From positions 110,986,800 to 111,050,799 of the forward strand of contig CM047425.1 in the NCBI GenBank assembly GCA_026168455.1: 64,000 bases of DNA, written 5' to 3'. The notes beneath the pieces are model-generated. The model searched no databases. It saw nothing but the letters and a program-made list of their open reading frames with translations, and was not told where the DNA came from. Shown in pieces: positions 32,226-44,136 of the stretch. Position 1 is the first letter of the stretch. Every line of letters begins with the position of its first letter. Source of the DNA: Theocolax elegans (taxonomy: Eukaryota > Arthropoda > Insecta > Hymenoptera > Cerocephalidae). The position numbers and the translations under genes are program-made.

Positions 32226-35092
32226 TTAAGCTCATTTTAGCTACCTTAAGCTGAAAGTTAGCTCCACTGCAATATGAATAGTGTCTCCAAGCTGTCTGCG
32301 GCTTGAAATGAGCTGAAACAAGGAAACTTAAGCTCATTTTAGCTACCTTAAGCTGAAAGTTAGCTCCACTGCAATAAGAACAGTGTTTCCAAGCTATCTC
32401 CGGCTAGAAATGAGCTGAAACAAGGAAACTTAAGCTCATTTTAGCTACCTCAAGCTGAAAGTTAGCTCCACTGCAATAAGAACAGTGTCTCCAAGCTATC
32501 TCCGGCTAGAAATGAGCTGAATTAAGGAAACTTAAGCTCATTTTAGCTACCTCAAGCTGAAAGTTAGCTCCACTGCAATAAGAACAGTGTCTCCAAGCTA
32601 TCTCCGGCTAGAAATGAGCTGAATTAAGGAAACTTAAGCTCATTTTAGCTACCTTAAGCTGAAAGTTAGCTCCACTGCAATAAGAACAGTGTCTCCAAGC
32701 TATCTCCGGCTAGAAATGAGCTGAAGCAAGGAAACTTAAGCTCATTTTAGCTACCTCAAGCTGAAAGCTAGCTCCACTGCAATAAGAGCAGTGTCTCCAA
32801 GCTGTCTGCGGCTTGAAATGAGCTGAAACAAGGAAACTTAAGCTCATTTTAGCTACCTTAAGCTGAAAGTTAGCTCCACTGCAATAAGAACAGTGTCTCC
32901 AAGCTGACTGCGACTTGAAATGAGCTAAAACATGGAAACTTAAGCTCATTGTAGCTACCTCAAGCTGAAAGTTAGCTCCACTGCAATAAGAACAGTGTCT
33001 CCAAGCTATCTCCGGCTAGAAATGAGCTGAATTAAGGAAACTTAAGCTCATTTTAGCTACCTTAAGCTGAAAGTTAGCTCCACTGCAATAAGAACAGTGT
33101 CTCCAAGCTATCTCCGGCTAGAAATGAGCTGAAGCAAGGAAACTTAAGCTCATTTTAGCTACCTCAAGCTGAAAGCTAGCTCCACTGCAATAAGCGCAGT
33201 GTCTCCAAGCTGTCTGCGGCTTGAAATGAGCTGAAACAAGCTGAAACAAGCTGAATAAGACTAAAAATATTTTCCCATTTGTCTAGCAGTGGAAGCTTGG
33301 GTCCTAAGCACGTAAGATTTTTTGACAGCAATCAGGTTATTAAATACCATAGATTAGAGACAATTATAAGATACCCGTCTATGTGTTGATATTTCTGATA
33401 ACGGCAAGAAGCAAAAGTCTGGACTTTGACTGACTTCCTGTCATCGTTACAATTGCAACTGACATTATTGATTATCGGAAACGTTACCACACTAGCAGGA
33501 AACTTAAGCTCATTTTAGCTACCTTAAGCTGAAAGTTAGCTCCACTGCAATAAGAACAGTGTCTCCAAGCTATCTCCGGCTAGAAATGAGCTGAAACAAG
33601 GAAACTTAAGCTCATTTTAGCTACCTTAAGCTGAAAGTTAGCTCCACTGCAATATGAACAGTGTCTCCAAGCTATCTCCAGCTAGAAATGAGCTGAATTA
33701 AGGAAACTTAAGCTCATTTTAGCTACCTTAAGCTGAATGTTAGCTCCACTGCAATAAGAACAGTGTCTCCAAGCTGACTGCGGCTTGAAATGAGCTGAAA
33801 CAAGGAAACTTAAGCTCATTTTAGCTACCTTAAGCTGAAAGTTAGCTCCACTGCAATATGAATAGTGTCTCCAAGCTGTCTGCGGCTTGAAATGAGCTGA
33901 AACAATGAAACTTAAGCTCATTTTAGCTACCTTAAGCTGAAAGTTAGCTCCACTGCAATAAGAACAGTGTTTCCAAGCTGTCTGCGGCTTGAAATGAGCT
34001 GAAACAAGCTGAAACAAGCTGAATAAGACTAAAAATATTTTCCCATTTGTCTAGCAGTGGAAGCTTGGGTCCTAAGCACGTAAGATTTTTTTGACAGCAA
34101 TCAGGTTATTAAATACCATAGATTAGAGACAATTATAAGATACCCGTCTATGTGTTGATATTTCTGATAACGGCAAGAAGCAAAAGTCTGGACTTTGACT
34201 GACTTCCTGTCATCGTTACAATTGCAACTGACATTATTGATTATCGGAAACGTTACCACACTAGCAGGAAACTTAAGCTCATTTTAGCTACCTTAAGCTG
34301 AAAGTTAGCTCCACTGCAATAAGAACAGTGTCTCCAAGCTATCTCCGGCTAGAAATGAGCTGAAACAAGGAAACTTAAGCTCATTTTAGCTACCTTAAGC
34401 TGAAAGTTAGCTCCACTGCAATATGAACAGTGTCTCCAAGCTATCTCCAGCTAGAAATGAGCTGAATTAAGGAAACTTAAGCTCATTTTAGCTACCTTAA
34501 GCTGAATGTTAGCTCCACTGCAATAAGAACAGTGTCTCCAAGCTGACTGCGGCTTGAAATGAGCTGAAACAAGGAAACTTAAGCTCATTTTAGCTACCTT
34601 AAGCTGAAAGTTAGCTCCACTGCAATATGAATAGTGTCTCCAAGCTGTCTGCGGCTTGAAATGAGCTGAAACAATGAAACTTAAGCTCATTTTAGCTACC
34701 TTAAGCTGAAAGTTAGCTCCACTGCAATAAGAACAGTGTTTGCAAGCTATCTCCGGCTAGAAATGAGCTGAATTAAGGAAACTTAAGCTCATTTTAGCTA
34801 CCTTAAGCTGAAAGTTAGCTCCACTGCAATAAGAACAGTGTCTCCAAGCTATCTCCGGCTAGAAATGAGCTGAAGCAAGGAAACTTAAGCTCATTTTAGC
34901 TACCTCAAGCTGAAAGTTAGCTCCACTGCAATATGAACAGTGTCTCCAAGCTATCTCCAGCTAGAAATGAGCTGAATTAAGGAAACTTAAGCTCATTTTA
35001 GCTACCTTAAGCTGAATGTTAGCTCCACTGCAATAAGAACAGTGTCTCCAAGCTGACTGCGGCTTGAAATGAGCTGAAACAAGGAAACTTAA
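32226..35092. repeat. 102-bp satellite array, segment 9
   Basis: Monomers between F copies 5 and 6, with S at 33253-33499 and 34021-34268, 768 bp apart. The block 33253-36531 (about 3279 bp) is repeated immediately to the right with the same S-769-S-2510 pattern. Confidence 0.95.
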
Positions 35093-35605
35093 GGGGATGT
35101 CGGAGCTATAGCCTCCATCAAAAGCCGCTCGATCTCACGGCTTCGAATGGCGCTGTAATCAGGTGTCGATTTCTACGTTAACGTACTTAAAACATAAATT
35201 ATAAATTTTACAGCTACATAGAGCTGTTGAAAGATACTTTCCCCCCTAGCTATGACTAAACTTAAGGTAATTATAATATTACTCTTGGCAGAAAATGTTT
35301 ATTTTTTTAAAGAAATGTGAAATACGTCTCATATTCAATGAATCTATATCTGCGGTAATGCTACACGCAACGTATTTCACATTTCTTTAAAAAAATAAAC
35401 ATTTGCTGCCAAGAATAATATTACAATTACCTTAAATTTAGTTACAGCTAGGGGGGAAAGTATCTTTCAACAGCTCTATGTAGCTGCAAAATTTATAATT
35501 TATGTTTTAAGTACGTTTAGCGTAGAAATCGACACCTGACTACAGCGCCATTCGAAGCCGTGAGATCGAGCGGCTTTTGATGGAGGCTATAGCTCCGACA
35601 TCCCC
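35093..35605. mobile_element. Element F, copy 6
   Basis: 513 bp, TTAA on both sides, standard sequence. It lies 3381 bp after copy 5, consistent with the 3279-bp higher-order unit plus one monomer. Confidence 0.85.
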
Positions 35606-38600
35606 TTAAGCTCATTTTAGCTACCTTAAGCTGAAAGTTAGCTCCACTGCAATATGAATAGTGTCTCCAAGCTGTCTGCGGCTTGAAATGAGCTGAAACA
35701 AGGAAACTTAAGCTCATTTTAGCTACCTTAAGCTGAAAGTTAGCTCCACTGCAATAAGAACAGTGTTTCCAAGCTATCTCCGGCTAGAAATGAGCTGAAA
35801 CAAGGAAACTTAAGCTCATTTTAGCTACCTCAAGCTGAAAGTTAGCTCCACTGCAATAAGAACAGTGTCTCCAAGCTATCTCCGGCTAGAAATGAGCTGA
35901 ATTAAGGAAACTTAAGCTCATTTTAGCTACCTTAAGCTGAAAGTTAGCTCCACTGCAATAAGAACAGTGTCTCCAAGCTATCTCCGGCTAGAAATGAGCT
36001 GAAGCAAGGAAACTTAAGCTCATTTTAGCTACCTCAAGCTGAAAGCTAGCTCCACTGCAATAAGAGCAGTGTCTCCAAGCTGTCTGCGGCTTGAAATGAG
36101 CTGAAACAAGGAAACTTAAGCTCATTTTAGCTACCTTAAGCTGAAAGTTAGCTCCACTGCAATAAGAACAGTGTCTCCAAGCTGACTGCGACTTGAAATG
36201 AGCTAAAACATGGAAACTTAAGCTCATTGTAGCTACCTCAAGCTGAAAGTTAGCTCCACTGCAATAAGAACAGTGTCTCCAAGCTATCTCCGGCTAGAAA
36301 TGAGCTGAATTAAGGAAACTTAAGCTCATTTTAGCTACCTTAAGCTGAAAGTTAGCTCCACTGCAATAAGAACAGTGTCTCCAAGCTATCTCCGGCTAGA
36401 AATGAGCTGAAGCAAGGAAACTTAAGCTCATTTTAGCTACCTCAAGCTGAAAGCTAGCTCCACTGCAATAAGCGCAGTGTCTCCAAGCTGTCTGCGGCTT
36501 GAAATGAGCTGAAACAAGCTGAAACAAGCTGAATAAGACTAAAAATATTTTCCCATTTGTCTAGCAGTGGAAGCTTGGGTCCTAAGCACGTAAGATTTTT
36601 TTGACAGCAATCAGGTTATTAAATACCATAGATTAGAGACAATTATAAGATACCCGTCTATGTGTTGATATTTCTGATAACGGCAAGAAGCAAAAGTCTG
36701 GACTTTGACTGACTTCCTGTCATCGTTACAATTGCAACTGACATTATTGATTATCGGAAACGTTACCACACTAGCAGGAAACTTAAGCTCATTTTAGCTA
36801 CCTTAAGCTGAAAGTTAGCTCCACTGCAATAAGAACAGTGTCTCCAAGCTATCTCCGGCTAGAAATGAGCTGAAACAAGGAAACTTAAGCTCATTTTAGC
36901 TACCTTACGCTGAAAGTTAGCTCCACTGCAATATGAACAGTGTCTCCAAGCTATCTCCAGCTAGAAATGAGCTGAATTAAGGAAACTTAAGCTCATTTTA
37001 GCTACCTTAAGCTGAATGTTAGCTCCACTGCAATAAGAACAGTGTCTCCAAGCTGACTGCGGCTTGAAATGAGCTGAAACAAGGAAACTTAAGCTCATTT
37101 TAGCTACCTTAAGCTGAAAGTTAGCTCCACTGCAATATGAATAGTGTCTCCAAGCTGTCTGCGGCTTGAAATGAGCTGAAACAATGAAACTTAAGCTCAT
37201 TTTAGCTACCTTAAGCTGAAAGTTAGCTCCACTGCAATAAGAACAGTGTTTCCAAGCTGTCTGCGGCTTGAAATGAGCTGAAACAAGCTGAAACAAGCTG
37301 AATAAGACTAAAAATATTTTCCCATTTGTCTAGCAGTGGAAGCTTGGGTCCTAAGCACGTAAGATTTTTTTGACAGCAATCAGGTTATTAAATACCATAG
37401 ATTAGAGACAATTATAAGATACCCGTCTATGTGTTGATATTTCTGATAACGGCAAGAAGCAAAAGTCTGGACTTTGACTGACTTCCTGTCATCGTTACAA
37501 TTGCAACTGACATTATTGATTATCGGAAACGTTACCACACTAGCAGGAAACTTAAGCTCATTTTAGCTACCTTAAGCTGAAAGTTAGCTCCACTGCAATA
37601 AGAACAGTGTCTCCAAGCTATCTCCGGCTAGAAATGAGCTGAAACAAGGAAACTTAAGCTCATTTTAGCTACCTTAAGCTGAAAGTTAGCTCCACTGCAA
37701 TATGAACAGTGTCTCCAAGCTATCTCCAGCTAGAAATGAGCTGAATTAAGGAAACTTAAGCTCATTTTAGCTACCTTAAGCTGAATGTTAGCTCCACTGC
37801 AATAAGAACAGTGTCTCCAAGCTGACTGCGGCTTGAAATGAGCTGAAACAAGGAAACTTAAGCTCATTTTAGCTACCTTAAGCTGAAAGTTAGCTCCACT
37901 GCAATATGAATAGTGTCTCCAAGCTGTCTGCGGCTTGAAATGAGCTGAAACAATGAAACTTAAGCTCATTTTAGCTACCTTAAGCTGAAAGTTAGCTCCA
38001 CTGCAATAAGAACAGTGTTTCCAAGCTATCTCCGGCTAGAAATGAGCTGAATTAAGGAAACTTAAGCTCATTTTAGCTACCTTAAGCTGAAAGTTAGCTC
38101 CACTGCAATAAGAACAGTGTCTCCAAGCTATCTCCGGCTAGAAATGAGCTGAAGCAAGGAAACTTAAGCTCATTTTAGCTACCTCAAGCTGAAAGTTAGC
38201 TCCACTGCAATATGAACAGTGTCTCCAAGCTATCTCCAGCTAGAAATGAGCTGAATTAAGGAAACTTAAGCTCATTTTAGCTACCTTAAGCTGAAAGTTA
38301 GCTCCACTGCAATAAGAACAGTGTTTCCAAGCTATCTCCGGCTAGAAATGAGCAGAAACAAGGAAACTTAAGCTCATTTTAGCTACCTCAAGCTGAAAGT
38401 TAGCTCCACTGCAATAAGAACAGTGTCTCCAAGCTATCTCCGGCTAGAAATGAGCTGAATTAAGGAAACTTAAGCTCATTTTAGCTACCTCAAGCTGAAA
38501 GTTAGCTCCACTGCAATAAGAACAGTGTCTCCAAGCTATCTCCGGCTAGAAATGAGCTGAATTAAGGAAACTTAAGCTCATTTTAGCTACGTTAAGCTGA

Positions 38601-39199
38601 AAGTTAGCTCCACTGCAATAAGAACAGTGTCTCCAAGCTATCTCCGGCTAGAAATGAGCTGAAGCAAGGAAACTTAAGCTCATTTTAGCTACCTCAAGCT
38701 GAAAGCTAGCTCCACTGCAATAAGAGCAGTGTTTCCAAGCTATCTCCGGCTAGAAATGAGCTGAATTAAGGAAACTTAAGCTCATTTTAGCTACCTTAAG
38801 CTGAAAGTTAGCTCCACTGCAATAAGAACAGTGTCTCCAAGCTATCTCCGGCTAGAAATGAGCTGAAGCAAGGAAACTTAAGCTCATTTTAGCTACCTCA
38901 AGCTGAAAGTTAGCTCCACTGCAATATGAACAGTGTCTCCAAGCTATCTCCAGCTAGAAATGAGCTGAATTAAGGAAACTTAAGCTCATTTTAGCTACCT
39001 TAAGCTGAATGTTAGCTCCACTGCAATAAGAACAGTGTCTCCAAGCTATCTCCGGCTAGAAATGAGCTGAAGCAAGGAAACTTAAGCTCATTTTAGCTAC
39101 CTCAAGCTGAAAGCTAGCTCCACTGCAATAAGAGCAGTGTCTCCAAGCTGTCTGCGGCTTGAAATGAGCTAAAACATGGAAACTTAAGCTCATTGTAGC
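35606..39199. repeat. 102-bp satellite array, segment 10
   Basis: Monomers from F copy 6 to minisatellite block 2, with S at 36531-36778 and 37300-37547. The region 38.3-39.2 kb includes the GCTACGTTAAGC and GAGCAGAAACAAG variants also seen at 20.2-21.0 kb, tying this flank to the one before minisatellite block 1. Confidence 0.95.
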
Positions 39200-42100
39200 A
39201 ATCATGGTGCAAACGAATGCAATCATGGTGCAAACGATTGCAATCAAGGTGCAAACGATTGCAATCTAGGTGCAAACGAATGCAATCATGGTGCAAACGA
39301 TTGCAATCGTGGAGCAAACGATTGCAATCAAGGTGCAAACGATAGCAATCAAGGTGCAAATGATTGCTATCAATGCTTAAACGATTGCAATCAATGTGCA
39401 AACGATTGCTATCAATGTGAAAACGATGCTATCAATGTGCAAACGATTGCAATCAAGGTGCTAACAATTGCAATCAAGGAACAAATGATGCAATCAAGGT
39501 GCAAACGAAGCAATCAAGGTGCAAACGATTGCAATCAATGTGCAAACGATTGCAATCAATGTGCAAACGATTGCTATCAAGGTGCAAACGATTGCAATCA
39601 ATGTGCAAACGATTGCAATCAAGGTGCAAACGATTGCTTCAAGGTGCAAACGATTGCAATCAAGGTGCAAACGATGATATCAAGGTGCAAACGATTGCAA
39701 TCAATGTGCAAACGATTGCTATCAATGTGAAAACGATGCTATCAAGGTGCAATCGATTGCAATCAAGGAGCAAACGATTGCAATCGAGGAGTAAAGAATT
39801 GCAATCAAGGTGCAAACGATTGCAATCAAGGTGCAAACGATTGCAATCAAGGTACAAATGATGCAATCAAGGTGCAAACGAAGCAATGAAGGTGCAAACA
39901 ATTGTAATCAAGGTGCAAACGATTGCAATCAAGGTACAAATGATGCAATCAAGGTGCAAACGATTGCAATCAAGGAGCAAACGATTTCAATCGAGGAGTA
40001 GAGAATTGCAATCAAGGTGCAAACGATTGCAATCAAGGTGCAAACGATAGCAATCAATGTGCAAACAATTGCTATCAAGGTGCAAACGATTGCAATCAAG
40101 GTGCAAACGATTGCAATCAAGGTGCAAACGATTGCAATCAAGGTGCAAACGATTGCTATCAATGTGAAAACGAATGCAATCATGGTGCAAACGATTGCAA
40201 TCATGGAGCAAACAATTGCAATCAAGGTGCAAACGTTGCAATCAATGTGCAAATGATTGCTATCAATGCGTAAACGATTGCACAGAATGTGCAAACGAGT
40301 GTTATCAATGTGAAAACGATGCTGTCAAGGTTCAAACGATTGTAATCAAGGTGCAAACGATTGCTATCAATGTGAAAACGATGCTATCAAGGTGCAAACG
40401 ATAGCAATCAAGGTGCAAACGATTGCAATCAAGGAGCAGACGATTGCAATCAAGGAGCAAACAATTGCAATCTCGTTGCAAACGATTGCAATCAAGGTGC
40501 AAACGTTTGCAATCAAGGTGCAAACGAATGCAATCAAGGTGCAAACGATTGCAATCAAGGTGCAAACGATTGCAACCAATGTGCAAACGATTGCTATCAA
40601 TGCGTAAACGATTGCAATCAATGTGCAAACGATTGCTATCAATGTGAAAACGATGCTATCAAGGTGCAAATGATTGCAATCAAGGTGCAAACGATTGCAA
40701 TCTATGTGCAAACGATTGCAATCAAGGTGCAAACGATTGCTATCAATGTCAAAACGATGCTATCAAGATGCAAACGAATGCAATCATGGTGCAGACGATT
40801 GCAATCAAGGTGCAAACGATTGCAATCAAGGTGCAACGATTGCAATCAAGGTGCAAACGATTGCTATCAATGTGAAAAAGTTTGCTATCAATGTGCAAAC
40901 GATTGCTATCAATGTTGAAACGATGCTATAAATGTGCAAACGATTGCATTCAAGGTGCAAACGATTGCAATCAAGGTGCAAACGATTGCATTCAAGGAGC
41001 AAACGATTGCAATCAAAGTGCAAACGATTGCAATCAAGGCGCAAACGATTGCAATCAATGTGCAAACGATTGCTATCAATGTGCAAACGATAGCAATCAA
41101 GGTGCAAACAATTGCAATCAAGTTGCAAACGATTGCTTCAAGGTGCAAACGATTCCAATCAAGGTGCAAACGACCGCAATCAATGTCCAAACAATTGCTA
41201 TCAAGGTGCAAACGATTGCAATCAAGGTGCAAACGATTGCAATCAAGGTGCAAACGATTGCTATCAATGTGAAAACGATGCTATCAAGGTGCAAACGATT
41301 GCAATCAAGGAGCAGACGATTGCAATCAAGGTGCAAACGAATGCTACCAAGGTGCAAACGATTGTTATCAAGGTGCAAATGATTGCTATCATGGTGCAAA
41401 CGATTGCAATCAAGGTGCAAAGGATTGTAATCAAGGTGCAAACGATTGCAATCAATGTGCAAACGATTGCAATCAATGTGCAAACGATTGCTATCAATGT
41501 GAAAACGATGCTATCAAGGTGCAAACGATTGCAATCAAGGTGCAAACGATTGCAATCAATGAGCAAACAATTGCAATCTAGTTGCAAACGATTGCAATCA
41601 AGGTGCAAACGTTTGCAATCAAGGTGCAAACGAATGCAATCAAGGTGCAAACGATTGCAATCAAGGTGCAAACGATTGCAACCAATGTGCAAACGATTGC
41701 TATCAATGCGTAAACGATTGCAATCAATGTGCAAACGATTGCTATCAATGTGAAAACGATGCTATCAAGGTGCAAATGATTGCAATCAAGGTGCAAACGA
41801 TTGCTATCAATGTCAAAACGATGCTATCAAGATGCAAACGAATGCAATCATGGTGCAGACGATTGCAATCAAGGTGCAAACGATTGCAATCAAGGTGCAA
41901 CGATTGCAATCAATGTGCAAACGATTGCTATCAATGTGAAAACGATTGTTATCAATGTGCAAACGACTGCAATCAAGGTGCAAACGTTTGCAATCATTGT
42001 GCCAACGATTGCAATCAAGGTGCAAACGATTGCAATCAATGTGCAAACGATTGTTATCAATGTGCAAACGATTGCAATCAATGTGGAGACGATGCTATCA

Positions 42101-42308
42101 GGGTGCAAACGATTGCAATCGAGGTGCAAACGATGCTATCAAGGTGCAAACAATTGGAATCTATGTACAAACGATTGCTATCAATGTGAAAACGATGCTA
42201 TCAAGGTGCAAACGATTGCAATCAAGGTGCAAACGATGCTATCAAGGTGCAAACGATTGGAATCTATGTACAAACGATTGCTATCAATGTGAAAACGATG
42301 CTATCAAG
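39200..42308. repeat. 21-bp minisatellite block 2 (duplicate of block 1)
   Basis: About 148 units with the same order of variants and identical junctions to the satellite as block 1. Relative to block 1 it has about three extra units near its start (39240-39300) and lacks two stretches of about 100 and 250 bp (around 41090 and 41910). The S-to-S distance across it, minus its length, leaves a remainder of 32 bp modulo 102. This equals the two partial monomers at its ends (22 + 10), so the junctions are well defined. Confidence 0.92.
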
Positions 42309-43505
42309 GCTGAAACAATGAAACTTAAGCTCAATTTAGCTACCTTAAGCTGAACATTAGCTCCACTGCAATAAGAACAGTTTCTCCAAGCTGACTGCGG
42401 CTTGAAATGAGCTGAAACTAGGAAACTTAAGCTCATTTTAGCTACCTCAAGCTGAAAGTTAGCTCCACTGCAACAAGAACAGTGTTTCCAAACTATCTCC
42501 GGCTTGAAATGAGCTGAAACAAGGAAACTTAAGCTCATTTTAGCTATCTTAAGCTGAAAGTTAGCTCCACTGCAATAAGAACAGTGTCTCCTAGCTGTCT
42601 GCGACTTGAAATGAGCTAAAACATGGAAACTTAAGCTCATTTTAGCTACCTCAAGCTGAAAGTTAGCTCCACTGCAATAAGAACAGTGTCTCCAAGCTAT
42701 CTCCGGCTAGAAATGAGCTGAATTAAGGAAACTTAAGCTCATTTTAGCTACCTTAAGCTGAAAGTTAGCTCCACTGCAATAAGAACAGTGTCTCCAAGCT
42801 ATCTCCGGCTAGAAATGAGCTGAAGCAAGGAAACTTAAGCTCATTTTAGCTACCTCAAGCTGAAAGCTAGCTCCACTGCAATAAGCGCAGTGTCTCCAAG
42901 CTGTCTGCGGCTTGAAATGAGCTGAAACAAGCTGAAACAAGCTGAATAAGACTAAAAATATTTTCCCATTTGTCTAGCAGTGGAAGCTAGGGTCCTAAGC
43001 ACGTAAGATTTTTTTGACAGCAATCAGGTTATTAAATACCATAGATTAGAGACAATTATAAGATACCCGTCTATGTGTTGATATTTCTGATAACGGCAAG
43101 AAGCAAAAGTCTGGACTTTGACTGACTTCCTGTCATCGTTACAATTGCAACTGACATTATTGATTATCGGAAACGTTACCACACTAGCAGGAAACTTAAG
43201 CTCATTTTAGCTACCTTAAGCTGAAAGTTAGCTCCACTGCAATAAGAACAGTGTCTCCAAGCTATCTCCGGCTAGAAATGAGCTGAAACAAGGAAACTTA
43301 AGCTCATTTTAGCTACCTTAAGCTGAAAGTTAGCTCCACTGCAATATGAACAGTGTCTCCAAGCTATCTCCAGCTAGAAATGAGCTGAATTAAGGAAACT
43401 TAAGCTCATTTTAGCTACCTTAAGCTGAATGTTAGCTCCACTGCAATAAGAACAGTGTCTCCAAGCTGACTGCGGCTTGAAATGAGCTGAAACAAGGAAA
43501 CTTAA
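42309..43505. repeat. 102-bp satellite array, segment 11
   Basis: Starts with the same unusual monomers as segment 7, then S at 42944-43191 (GGAAGCTAGGG variant) and the lead-in to F copy 7. It is shorter than segment 7 by about twelve monomers. Confidence 0.95.
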
Positions 43506-44136
43506 GGGGATGTCGGAGCTATAGCCTCCATCAAAAGCCGCTCGATCTCACGGCTTCGAATGGCGCTGTAATCAGGTGTCGATTTCTACGTTAACGTACT
43601 TAAAACATCACTTATAAATTTTACAGCTACATAGAGCTGTTGAAAGATACTTTCCCCCCTAGCTATGACTAAACTTAAGGTAACGTCGCTTTTTTAAAGA
43701 AAAAAGTAAAAAGTGGGATTGTTCATTTCTACCTATCTATCAATCCATTGGCCTCCTTCAGATCGAATTAATAATATTTATTAAAAATAAACTTAAGGTA
43801 ATTATAATATTACTCTTGGCAGAAAATGTTTATTTTTTTAAAGAAATGTGAAATACGTCTCATATTCAATGAATCTATATCTGCGGTAATGCTACACGCA
43901 ACGTATTTCACATTTCTTTAAAAAAATAAACATTTGCTGCCAAGAATAATATTACAATTACCTTAAATTTAGTTACAGCTAGGGGGGAAAGTATCTTTCA
44001 ACAGCTCTATGTAGCTGCAAAATTTATAATTTATGTTTTAAGTACGTTTAGCGTAGAAATCGACACCTGACTACAGCGCCATTCGAAGCCGTGAGATCGA
44101 GCGGCTTTTGATGGAGGCTATAGCTCCGACATCCCC
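43506..44136. mobile_element. Element F, copy 7, carrying a nested insertion
   Basis: 631 bp because the left arm is interrupted by a 104-bp insertion plus a 14-bp duplication (43670-43801). It has the ACATCACTTATAAATT variant shared with copy 4. Outer TTAA flanks are intact. Confidence 0.85.
43684..43787 (+). mobile_element. Short A-tailed insertion in F copy 7 (SINE or truncated LINE remnant)
   Basis: 104 bp bounded by identical 14-bp direct repeats TAAACTTAAGGTAA (43670-43683 and 43788-43801), which are single-copy in all other F elements. The 3' side is A-rich (AATATTTATTAAAAA). Target duplication of this length with an A-rich end is typical of target-primed retrotransposition. No A/B box promoter or coding motif is recognisable, so the family is unknown. 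Confidence 0.6.

Noticed and set aside
22742..42353. Overlapping 60-213-codon frames on both strands in the 21-bp repeats
   Set aside because: The unit lacks stops in several frames on both strands, so these are artefacts of a 3n repeat length. They overlap each other and break wherever a 20-bp unit occurs.
43670..43801. R2-mobilised short element, because the target contains CTTAAGGTAA
   Set aside because: The insert creates a 14-bp duplication and does not sit between CTTAAGG and TAG, unlike the clean R2 insertions in this window.
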